Position numbers and translations under genes: made by a program. Positions 47,201-56,414 of a DNA stretch of 64,000 nt are shown here, in pieces. The notes below the pieces were generated by a model. That model was not told the origin of the DNA and searched no databases. It saw only the letters and a list, made by a program, of their open reading frames with translations. Where the stretch lies: the NCBI GenBank assembly GCA_018697195.1, contig CM031878.1, forward strand, positions 9,214,160-9,278,159, given 5' to 3'. This DNA comes from Certhia americana. Its lineage: Eukaryota > Chordata > Aves > Passeriformes > Certhiidae. Position 1 is the first letter of the stretch, and each line of letters begins with the position of its first letter.

Positions 47201-50013
47201 GATGCAAAGATTTCTAATTTCCTGGGTGAATAGGCAGTGTGGTTTCAGCAACATTCCTTCTAGATCCACTTCAAGTTTAGGGCTCTCTAAACTAGAAATG
47301 CCACCAGGAGAGAAATAATAATGCTGCATGAAGTAAAATACACATCTAACTGTACTTTTCAAGAAGGACTGTCTTTTTTCATGCATATGGTAAATTATTC
47401 CTTTACCTTGAACAACATTACCCTATTCTTCTCTCTTTGAAATGCTGTCATACTTTGTGTAACTCTGGAGAGTATGACTTTAAAATCTTGAATGTATTTA
47501 GCGTAATTAAAACAAGTCATCATTACTTGAGGAATATTTACTTAAGGAATGTCTATTTAGGTTTATACCTTTATTCGTATTTCATCTCAGCCTAGAAATC
47601 TTGATGCTGGAGCTGTAAAAAACATCAGATAAGCCAGTAATTCCACTGGGAAAAATTTCCAAAATACCTGCGCTGTGATATCCCTTAACAAGAGTAATCA
47701 CTCTGAAAGAAATATTTTTAAAAATTACACAGAAAAATCTCCACTGGATAACAGTAACTGTTGTTTAGCTAAAATTTCTGACCAGTTTGAGAGATTAAAT
47801 TTCTGATTTTCAATTTGATCGAGGCTGCTGATGCCTTTAAAAAGGAGTTATGTACCTTGTTCAGAAGAACTTGAATTTCACTCGAAAAAAAAACCCTAAC
47901 TAACTTATGGAATTGTTAACACTTACCTCAATCCCATTTCTTTCACACTTCTGGAGTAAATTGTTATATAAAAAGAATCTATTTGAAAGACAAAAGCATT
48001 GATTTTTTCTCTGGCTCTGAAATTTGATTGAAGAGGATACTTTTTGGCAGAAAGTACATTTCTGTGAAAAAGTAAAAAATATGGCCTTTCGGTAGGTCAG
48101 TGTCTGTTGATAGTGCACAGGACATCACCTTTATTTCTTTCTTTATCACCATCAGAAGTGAGGTGTTTGGACACAGTGCTTGGAAATGACAGAGAGTGAT
48201 GTGGCTTATATTGGCCATCACAGATGTAGGCAGCCACCCCCGCTCCTGTCACCAGCATGTGGAAACAGAGGCAAAAGGACAAACCTAATTAGCAAGAAGT
48301 TGTAAAAAGAATCAAGAAAAGCAAATACTCAACACAAAAGATGGCCTCTGCTGTAGGTCCCCAAAGGTCACGCTTGTTAGCACAATGGAGGTAGAGGTAA
48401 TTTGCTTTATTAATCTTTGGCCCTCTTTGCAAATTGATTTTAGATACATCTGTTCATTGACTAAAGAAAAAAAATTATTTTGAATGGTTTTGAAACAGTT
48501 ATTAAGCTTCAGTCAAACATATCAAGGCACTGCTAATGTCTTTGACAGGTCTAAGGAGTTCTGATAGTAAAAAAAAAAATGTCTTGTGACCTCTCTGTTG
48601 CTTCTAAGGCTAAGGCTGAGCATTGAAACTTTTTCTTTAATAAAACTCAAATATTACACCAGTATATAATTATTTTATTCATGGTAAATGATCATATTAA
48701 ACTCTGTGGAGTACTTTAAATTGCTCAAGGTATTATTTCTAGTTTGTGTGGAGGAAGGACGTTGTCTTTTTTTCATTACAATGCATACACAGACAGAGGG
48801 TGCTGGCTGTGGGGTTGCAGCCAGTGATGGGTAATTCATGCAGTGTAGCCAAAGCCCTGCTGTCACTTGAGTAACAGATCTCAGACACTGGCATGAACTT
48901 AGGGATCTGTCCAAAGGTTTTGGAGAAACAAAGCAGAACAAGTAACAGAAGTCTGAGGCAGTAAAATAAGCCTTCATGAAATCATAACTCTCCAGCTGCT
49001 GCATCTGAGCACAGTCAGTCACAGCCAGTTCAGGTATTTCTGCCTGTGTCCATGTCCTGTCATTTGGGTGACTCAAGCTACCTCTGGAACAAAGCTTCAG
49101 GATAGAAGCGTCACCTAACCAGGCTGACGAAAATGAAGAGTTATTGGCAGCACTGAGGCGTCTCAGACGCTGTCAGTGCCGGGAAGAAACCCCTGCTTCT
49201 CTTCATCAGTCAGGACATGATGACTGGAGGCCTCTGCCTGAAGCAGCTGATGGACATGTTGTTTCCTTCTTTTTAATTAAAGATGTTTTAGGGGACCAAG
49301 GCAATGGAATTTGTACTTACACAATCTCTAGATTTAATTTATACAAAGAGCCTCTCTGTCAGGAAAAATGTGTCAAATAAAATAGGGCTTTTGACTGCAA
49401 GGTGTGATAGGTCTGGATTAGAGGCTTCAAACAAGAAACGACTGGGAGATTCTTTTTCTTGTTTTGAAAAATAACCTCAGGAATTGTACAGGTTGGTGTG
49501 AAGACTTGCAAATGAAGTTCTTTGGCAAATGACAAGAGTCCCAATATCTCTCCAGGTCTGCCTAGGGAAAATTTCTTACAAGTTCTTGTATTCAAAGCCA
49601 AAAAGAAGAGAAGGAGCAGAGTGCTGGAAACTTCACTCTAATTATGGAGATTTTTCCAACGGGACCTCTCTCGGTGAGCTATGTTTGAGCCAGGGAAGAG
49701 AGGAGACAGATTGCTTCATACATCATCTGTCAGGAGCCAGCCAATATCCTAGGGATAAACCCAGGAAAACTTCAAGCAGCCAACAGTAGCTCTCTACAGC
49801 TTAGCCAGATAAGCCAAGTTTGCAGGGATTGTTAGCCTGGCTCAGATAATTAGGTGTTATGGAGAACTGTAGTGACATTACATGATGATTCCCTTTTCCT
49901 GCCACCCCCCACAAGCTGCTAGCTCAAATTTAGAGGGATGAGGAGAGGGGAATCTTCCAGATAGGGAGAAGAGATTCAAAAGAGGCCCCTTACCTCAGGA
50001 TGTATTCCAAAGC

Positions 50014-50019
50014 TTTATT
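50014..50019 (-). terminator. Poly(A) signal of the minus-strand LTR
   Basis: AATAAA on the minus strand (TTTATT on +) lies about 55 bp downstream of the TATA-type box, matching the expected R-region layout. Confidence 0.5.
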
Positions 50020-50070
50020 CTCAATGAAGAGATCCCAGGAAGCAGGGAGGGAGCACATGGAGGAAGAGGG

Positions 50071-50080
50071 GTTTTTATCT
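50071..50080 (-). promoter_or_regulatory. TATA-like box of the minus-strand LTR
   Basis: AGATAAAAAC on the minus strand, upstream of a pyrimidine-rich leader and an AATAAA signal. The arrangement rather than the motif supports the call. Confidence 0.45.
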
Positions 50081-50374
50081 CCTTTGGGGTCAGGGTCAGA
50101 TTACCTGGCCGAAAGCCATAGGTCAAGAGCCAAGGGGCGGGTAAATCAGGCCAGGTTACAGTTTCTGGGGGAGGGGTTTTTGAGGAGAGGCATTCCCTAA
50201 AAGGGATTCAACAATTACATACATGGTTTCCTAGTCCTCCTCTATCCTAAGTTTCTGAGGTCTAGCTCAGACCTGGTGTGACCTCAGACAAAGTCCATTC
50301 CTGGCTGGGCCTCATGTCTGTCCATTGCATGAAATCAGCAGCCACTTAGGGTGCCATGGCAATATGCTTTTTCT

Positions 50375-50401
50375 AAGGAAGGAAGGAAGGAAGGAAGGAA
50401 G
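50375..50401. repeat. (AAGG)n tetranucleotide microsatellite
   Basis: About 6.75 perfect copies of AAGG. Confidence 0.95.
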
Positions 50402-51360
50402 AAGTGAAAAAACACAACTCAGAGTGATACCTTTGCTTGGGCACCAGAGCATATTATCCAGAAGGTACCATGTTTGCCAGTGCTGAAATGCCACCTTCTG
50501 AAACCTAGTGCACAGCAAATGGCATCAGTGTGGGGAACTCCAGCTAACAGGGCTCTAATGCTTCCTTTGAACTTCCATTTGCTGTGGTGGACAGCATCAC
50601 AGAGAAAAACACAATCAACTAAAGCTATTTTCTTGGCTTCCTTCCAACTATGCAAACCTTGATGCTGAGTCATGTATTACTGTTTCTTGACTACAATGGT
50701 ACCAAAGTGACCGTCTTTTCCCTGCTGTCATAAGAGTGCTTCCAGAGGCCAGAATTAAGCCTTTTATTCCCAGAACAATTGTCTGAGTGGAATATGGTTT
50801 CAGTGGAATTATGGAAGCAGAGAACTGATACTATTTTCCATGAAATAGCAGAGTCAGGCCCAATCCCATGTTAGACCTCGATGCTTAGAAGGCATCATCA
50901 GTCCCACACAGCTTGGTGTTATTTTCTTGCTGTGCAGATTGACTTCAGCTGTTTGACATTTAAGCTGTATTTTGTATCATTTATCCAAATCCAAACACAT
51001 TTGCATTTACCAATCCAGCTATTTTCCCACTGAAAACACTGCCTCCAAGCCTGCTATATTTACCAAAATCCAAGATAACACTACAAGCACAGACTTATAA
51101 ATTATCTAGGCTGATTTAAGAAAACAACCTTAAATCTGTTTTTACTACAAACCAAAGCACACAACAACATCAACAAGTGTTGCAAAATAAAGAAATCCCA
51201 GAGGGAATTACTGCAGCAAATAATACTGATTTCTCCAGTGGAGAGCTTTTTACACTGAAACCTAACATGATGTGTTCCTGGAAAGGTGCTTTTTCATAGT
51301 AATAAGTAATAGGTAATAAGCAATAAGCTATCCTGTGTCTATGAGGTCAACTAAAAAAAC

Positions 51361-51426
51361 CCAACCAACCAACCAACCAACCAACCAACCAACAAACAAA
51401 CAAACGCTAATACACACACACACACA
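51361..51426. repeat. Compound (CCAA)n-(CAAA)n-(CA)n microsatellite
   Basis: Roughly eight CCAA units, then three to four CAAA units, a short gap, and about eight CA units ending at 51426. This is a typical compound array grown by slippage and point mutation. Confidence 0.95.
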
Positions 51427-51511
51427 TCCCACCCTGAAAGCCTATTTACTTATTCTCTATCAGCAATCCCTTTTACAACCCAAATTGTTTCTGTAGTTTT
51501 GATCAGTATGG

Positions 51512-51558
51512 TATAGTTAGTTATTTAGTTTGTTTGTTTGTTTGCTAGTTAGTTAGTT
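51512..51558. repeat. (TAGT)/(GTTT) tetranucleotide array
   Basis: TAGT units flank a (GTTT)4 core (about 51528-51544). The core is complementary to the CAAA array 120 bp upstream, so the two could pair in single-stranded DNA or RNA. Confidence 0.85.
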
Positions 51559-52259
51559 TGCAAACAGATCTACATATTTACACAAATATTTTTGCTGCAA
51601 AATTGAAATTAAAGTGTTTCTTACTTTTATCCATACAAGAAAAAACAGAAGTCAAATGCATCATGATATTAAGACAGAAACAATTGATATACATTGCTTG
51701 ACTTTATCACAAAAGAAGCTGAGCAGTTAGTATAGATCTCATTTGAGTAATGAGATTCCTAATGACTTTGGTAAGCATAATGGACATCTGAAACAGAATG
51801 GCTTATGGATTTTAGAAAATTTCCAGGTGACACCAGAACAATACCTTCTACACTTGCTTTCAGCAAAGTACAAGCACTTCAGGTGTACTGGCACAGACAG
51901 ACAGATTACTACACTGTAAGTATGAACACCACTTCTTGAATCCCTGCATTTCCTTTGGGCACGTAGGTGCTTTTTACATGAGAAATGCTGGACATCTTGC
52001 AAGCTGGGGTAGGATAGTTTGATGGCCTAGTGAGCATTTCAGCTCTCCACAACTATGTACTGGTGCTAGTACAGCAGAACATGGTAGCCAAATGGCAGGT
52101 GTCATCTCGGATTTATAAATTTTTTTTTTTTTGGTTTCTCTCTGTTCGGTTGTTTTTCTTCTGTCACCCGAGAATGTATAGTTTTGTTTTCCCCAGACAG
52201 AGATCTTGAAAGAACAGGTTGCAAGGCTTTTCTCGTGTGTTTTCTTCATTATTTATTAT

Positions 52260-52700
52260 TTCTTATCATTACGTTCTGTTCCTGACCTGCAAAGTTCTTC
52301 ATTGCAGGTCAGTTCAAGGCACGCTCCCAAATACCAAATGATGCCTAATGCCCCACCCTCAGGGTGATGTGGATATTTATACTACAATCTACACAATCAG
52401 TATTTATAATGCTACTCCAATAACTATTATCTATGTTAGAAGGTTAAACTCTATTCTAAGCCAACTATAATGTGCCACCTCACTGCAGAAGATGGAGTCA
52501 GATGAAGAAGAAGAAGAAACCCAAAAGCCATGTGCTTCCTCCATCTTGCCTTCACCTATCTGCCATCCTAAAAACCCCACATATCTAAAATTCTCACCCT
52601 GTGATAAAACTACACACTATTCTACTGTCTAATACACACTTTTGAAAACTCTGATTCATTTCAGAGCCCAAAAGCCATTTTTCCATGAACAAAGGCTAAA
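52260..52700. mobile_element. Possible passerine-type LTR fragment
   Basis: Phrases such as TGATGCCTAATGCCCCACCC, GGTGATGTGGATATTTATAC, GCAGAAGATGGAGTCAGATG, CTTCCTCCATCTTGCC and TTCTCACCCTGTGATAAAAC resemble, from memory, LTR sequence repeated in songbird genomes. The sequence also contains a GAA run. I could not fix TG/CA ends, a target duplication or an orientation, so the boundaries are rough. An 11-bp perfect hairpin lies near its left side. Alternatively this is unique sequence. Confidence 0.35.
52282..52312. repeat. Perfect 11-bp inverted repeat with 9-nt loop
   Basis: CTGACCTGCAA (52282-52292) is exactly complementary to TTGCAGGTCAG (52302-52312), with loop AGTTCTTCA. The stem is GC-balanced, so a stable DNA or RNA hairpin is plausible. 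Confidence 0.9.
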
Positions 52701-54289
52701 AACACTGTTTGTCAGAGATTCTAAAATCTCCCAAACATGCAAAGAAATATCTCTCATATTTCCAGACTCCGACAGTGTCACAGCCTGCTGATTTTTTAAA
52801 CTGCAGATCTGAAATAAAGCTGCAAGTGCATAGTCATAATATTTTTCAGTTGCAAAACGATATTTGGAGGCTGGGAATCAACAGCACCCTGTATCCCACA
52901 TTTACAATGCCTAAAATTGTTGCTTCTGTTTCAGCAGCAGTGTGCAGGATGTACTTCTTTTTGTAACTCATCTGAAATGATTGCTTTAGTATTCAAGGAA
53001 TAGTTTCCCTCAAAATGCACAGCTTAGCCAATATCAGGTTAGGATCTACATTATATTGCTCTTAGATCCCAAGGCACCAAATTTGTGTAGCTTAATATGA
53101 GCTGCTTTTAGATACAGAATAATTCTTGCTCTGTGTCTTCTCTTTTTCTTTCCAGACAGGTATCTTGTTGAGAAAGGGGGACAAAGTGTGCAGGGCCTGA
53201 CTGGCATGTGCCGAGGAGCAAACTGTGTGCATTGCCATAGAAGGAAAGAGATGGAAAAAACCAAAACAAACCAAAAAACCACAAGATGACACAAAAGAGA
53301 AGCAGGAAACAAAACCAAAAGAGTAATGGAAAACAGGACTGGCCAGCACCCTACATTCCCTTATCTTTGCAATATGTAGTTCATAAACACATGTAGGCAC
53401 TTCACACAAATCAGGAGGGACCCAAAATAGAGATGCTGTAAACAGGAGAAACAACATCCCACTCACAATGCTCCTGGGGCAGCTGCCATAAGAACAGTTC
53501 CCAGTGACTTCAGGGGCATTTGTTTGTGCACATTGATATGTGTCTAGAGTCCCAGAAGGAAAATATGGTAGGGAGAAAATGTCAGTCATAACTTCTCTGA
53601 TTATGAAGCAAAAATATCTCTCTAAAAATATGCCAGGCTCCCTAGAAACTCCCTCCTCGCTCTCCTCATTCTTGTAATACCCAGCAAATCATTCACACCC
53701 TGTTGGGCTGCCTCTGTAGGAGCCCACAGAAACAGGCCTCCCTCCAAAACAGCTGCTTTTGGTATGCATTGCAGCCCCTTTAGAGGAAAGTGCTCTAATT
53801 CAGCCACCACAGGAGAGCAATAATCTGACACATCTCCACTTGTGCAGGCATGACCTTATGAATCAGTTTTGTTGGGATGCTCGGACTGGTACCAGATCTT
53901 CGCTCCTTTCCATTAATTATGGCCATGAGCATAGGCCACATCATTACAAGTGCTGCACCTTAAATTTCATCTCATGTCACTTCCCATTTTGAAAGCCTAG
54001 CTTGCCTGTTTTGCTCACTTATCAAAAATAAGTACAACTGAAGGAAAAGTCAGTGATAATGCCCCTCCTGCAATTGCTCTCTATGCCTTGTCTGACTTGT
54101 GTTATTTGCAGGGGGATAAAAGCCTCATGCTGTGGCTGGTAGTTTTGTCTTCAATAGACTCAGGAGAAAAACAATATTGGCCTACGAATGAGATCAGCTA
54201 TTCCATTCCTTGGTTTAATAATTAAAAAAAAAGGTCAATAATTTTATATAATTCTTCTTGTTTGTTTTAAATAATGATAAACAAATTTC
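52701..54289. other. Unique non-coding DNA
   Basis: No supportable gene. A minus-strand frame of 165 codons (53092-53589) overlaps a 90-codon frame in another phase, and neither shows a recognisable domain. Ordinary AT-rich sequence otherwise. Confidence 0.5.
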
Positions 54290-54480
54290 TTCTCTGGTTT
54301 TCTTTTTCTTTTTTTTTCTTTTTCTTTTTCTTTTTCTTTTTCTTTTGCTTTTGCTTTTGCTTTTGCTTTTGCTTTTGCTTTTGCTTTTATTTTTTCTTTT
54401 TTTTTTGTGTGTTTTCATTTTTTTTTGGTTTGGTTTTTTGTTTTTTTTTTTTTGTTTCTTTGCTTTCTAGATTTTTTTTT
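54290..54480. repeat. T/C/G low-complexity tract with phase-locked hexanucleotide array
   Basis: The + strand is nearly pure T with spaced C or GC. From 54318 to 54384 a C occurs every 6 bp, twelve times. The first part is (CTTTTT) and the second part (CTTTTG), with seven GC steps. Irregular T runs (including T13 at 54441-54453) follow. It lies where the poly(A) tail of the adjacent minus-strand segment would be, and probably grew from it. Open frames of 67-89 codons here are artefacts of the repeat. Confidence 0.9.
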
Positions 54481-54572
54481 CTCCACTCTTTCCACATTCC
54501 ATTTTTCTTTTGCTCCTCTGTCATTCTCTTTTCCATATCTTAAAAATTAGGATAATATTCTTGTCCTGGAAT
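54459..54572 (-). mobile_element. First copy of a poly(A)-tailed dispersed sequence
   Basis: About 115 bp aligns with 56241-56359. The best part is a 32-bp exact match (54541-54572 with 56328-56359), and the T/C-rich remainder matches with more differences. On the minus strand the body ends in A-rich sequence followed by the low-complexity tract at 54.29-54.46 kb, which looks like a decayed poly(A) tail. This copy may extend further to its 5' side (right, beyond 54572), where the other copy is truncated. I do not recognise the sequence as any known avian element. It could be a retroposon, or a local duplication with its low-complexity flank. Confidence 0.5.
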
Positions 54573-54748
54573 ATTGCTTTTGTGCAAATCCAGGAACACC
54601 CTGATTATTTCACCCAGCTTCAAGATGTTCTGGAGGAACCCCACAGACAGGATTAATTTGGAAGAAAGGCTGATGCTGTTCCAGAGGGGTGCACAGGACA
54701 GGAGTGAGGGTCCAGTTATAGTATATATATATGTATGTATATAGTGTA
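54573..54748. other. Unclassified sequence, possible 5' part of the poly(A)-tailed element
   Basis: Unlike the T-rich tract beside it, this stretch has ordinary composition and a minus-strand frame (part of 54540-54902) ending in SNIPGQEYYPNF. No domain is recognised. If the 54.46-kb segment is the fuller copy of the element, its upstream part would be here. Confidence 0.3.
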
Positions 54749-54797
54749 TATGGATATAGTATATCCATATAATACATATGGATATACTATATCCATA
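54749..54797. repeat. AT-rich 22-bp perfect inverted repeat, 5-nt spacer
   Basis: Arms 54749-54770 and 54776-54797 are exactly complementary and separated by AATAC. Each arm is itself nearly palindromic around TATGGATATA and TATATCCATA, so several hairpin or cruciform forms are possible. It sits in a TATA-type microsatellite starting near 54720. Confidence 0.95.
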
Positions 54798-56152
54798 CAA
54801 TATAAGAATACCTGTGGTATTCATCAGCAAGACAGCAAGAAGATGCTGGATTAACTTGTGAGAAGGCAGAGGGGGCAGTATGGTAATGTATTCAGAGTGC
54901 AAAAAATTTCCTTGTTACAGAGTCACTGATGTAATTGAATCCCAGCTCACTTACTGATCTTAGGCTTTGCCTGCAGGTGTGCTATTTCACTGGCAAACCA
55001 AACACCAAACCTCTGTATTTCCCCACGCATGCAGGAGTTTATACCCTTCCCACTTGAGAAGAGATTCAGCCTTGAAAATGAGTCAGTACTTGAGAAGTAT
55101 TTTCAGGAGCCACTCACAGATGCATTGATGCTTTCAGCAACATTCTCACTCCTTCCAGGTCTCTGCAAGTTCCTGTTTGTATTAAGTGGGTCTTCCAGTG
55201 ATAAATGACTCATATTGCTCTGAATTGAAAGTAGCTGGCCTTTCTTCTGTGCAAGTCCTGAAAAAGTGCCAAAGAACCTCATTGCTCCACTTTACATAGC
55301 TTGACTATATTTAGTATGTGTTGTACCACAAACGCTAATATGGCCTAATAATTTTGTTCAAGAGATGCAGACTATTTTCTCAATCAAGGGGATGTAAATA
55401 TGTGTTCACACGTCCTGGGTTTCCACTTCATCTCTTTCTTCCTAAACCTTCAATACTGTGTCCGACATAACAGCAAGGTCACCAGTTCATGCACTGTTTG
55501 AAATACAGGAGAAAACTCTAGTAAGGCTTATTTATTAAAAGGTGTCTGAAGTTTAAGAATCATCTTGGCAGTCTTCTTCCCCACAGTTTTTTCTGTTTAT
55601 TCAGAGAAGATAAGTGAGCAGTTAAGATGTGAATTAGTTTCTTCATTGAACTGGGATAGTTTTTGAGGGCAATCACCACTTGCTGGTTTACCACTTGCTG
55701 TTTTGTGGTGTTTCATAATAAGGAGATTTCATTTTTGGAAAATGAAGCAAAAAATATGCTTGAAAACATGGAAATTGAGGGATTTTTCACCATAATGCTT
55801 TTCTTTCCAATTACATTACCACTTATTGGTGAATATTGAATCATTTTGTGGGATTGTGTTCAGACTTCTATGGAACTCCTGTGAAAAGCAGGCAGTCTTT
55901 CTGTTTATTTAGACACCTGTACTGGACATATTCCTTGATGTATTTTGGAAATGTCAGTGTGATCATTGTCCTACTAAGCATCGACAAATTCTCTTGTGTT
56001 TTGCTGGATGGTCTCAGAACCCAGTGATCCCAAATAAACAAAGTAGCATTTCAATGGCCTTGTAGATGTGGTCTGGGAATTCAGAGTTTCTTATGCTTTG
56101 GTCTTTAGAAGCTTTGAATGTTTTAAAAAGATGGAAGTTGTTTTGATTTCTA
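54798..56152. other. Unique AT-rich non-coding DNA
   Basis: No gene or recognisable element. A short ACCACTTGCTG motif is duplicated near 55.67-55.70 kb. Confidence 0.6.
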
Positions 56153-56186
56153 GAATCTGGAAATTTTCAAATGGCAGTTCAGTCAT
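56153..56186. repeat. Left 34-bp direct repeat flanking the poly(A) insertion
   Basis: Starts GAATCTGGAAATTTTC and ends GTTCAGTCAT. It matches 56356-56389 at 33 of 34 positions (AAA versus AGA near the middle). It is interpreted as a target-site duplication. Confidence 0.9.
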
Positions 56187-56193
56187 TTCTTGT

Positions 56194-56233
<40 letters not shown>

Positions 56234-56355
56234 TTGTTGTTTTGCTAGTTTGTTTGTTTTACTTTTTATCCACTGTTTCCCCTTTCCATTTTTCTTTTCT
56301 TCCTTTGTTCTTCTTTTTTCCATATTGTAAAAATTAGGATAATATTCTTGTCCTG
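56187..56355 (-). mobile_element. Poly(A)-tailed retroposon-like insertion, 5'-truncated
   Basis: The insertion lies between two 34-bp direct repeats. On the + strand it starts TTCTTGTGG and a run of 37 T (56196-56232), then GTT and GTTT repeats, then about 110 bp matching the segment at 54459-54572. It ends where the right repeat begins (TCCTGGAAT). Read on the minus strand this is a short body followed by a long poly(A) tail and a target duplication, the hallmarks of LINE-type retroposition with 5' truncation. The shared GGAAT at the 5' junction fits microhomology joining. There is no AATAAA and no recognised gene, SINE or LINE body, so the source RNA is unknown. Confidence 0.65.
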
Positions 56356-56389
56356 GAATCTGGAGATTTTCAAATGGCAGTTCAGTCAT
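56356..56389. repeat. Right 34-bp direct repeat flanking the poly(A) insertion
   Basis: Second copy of 56153-56186, one mismatch. It lies 26 bp before the start of the CR1 fragment at 56415. Confidence 0.9.
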
Positions 56390-56414
56390 GCTTGCATGAC
56401 CTTGAGTAGGACTG

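Larger units (their letters stand above)
37471..49867. other. Long, largely unique non-coding stretch
   Basis: Over 12 kb without a recognisable gene or transposon. Composition is AT-rich with homopolymer T runs at 39161-39173 (T13), 40794-40813 (T20) and 45976-45991 (T16). The + strand is distinctly pyrimidine-rich from about 45.13 to 46.18 kb. A 78-nt exon-like frame on the minus strand at 41.2 kb and a CpG-rich imperfect hairpin at 49.15 kb are the only structures that stand out. Open frames reach 133 codons (minus, 48675-49076) but show no recognisable domain. Confidence 0.5.
49868..50329 (-). mobile_element. ERV LTR-like element, minus orientation
   Basis: Read on the minus strand, the segment has the order of a retroviral LTR. 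It has a GC-richer U3 with AGGTCACACCAGG and CCCGCCCCTTGG, then AGATAAAAAC as a TATA-type box (50071-50080). A pyrimidine-rich leader follows, and an AATAAA signal (50014-50019) in AATAAAGCTTTGGAATAC. Then come CATCCTGAGGTAAGGGG and a U5-like end. The TATA-to-poly(A) distance of about 55 bp suits a short R region. Ends were placed at a TG/CA pair (TGCAATGG at 50329, CACTACA at 49868), but no target duplication supports them. The class cannot be assigned. No viral coding sequence was seen nearby, so it is probably a solo or partial LTR. Confidence 0.55.
50402..52259. other. Unique AT-rich DNA with simple repeats
   Basis: No gene or element was recognised apart from the tetranucleotide arrays at 51.36-51.56 kb and a 13-T run at 52120-52132. 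The last 150 bp are slightly CpG-enriched and may belong to the possible LTR that follows. Confidence 0.5.

Noticed and set aside
51361..51426. Regular repeats considered as a CRISPR-like array
   Set aside because: They are contiguous 4-bp and 2-bp microsatellites without spacers in a vertebrate genome.
53092..53589. 165-codon minus-strand open frame
   Set aside because: No recognisable domain, and a second long frame overlaps it in another phase. It is better explained by chance.
54215..54543. Open frames encoding Phe/Cys/Leu or Lys/Ser runs
   Set aside because: They are translations of the T-rich hexanucleotide tract and have no coding meaning.
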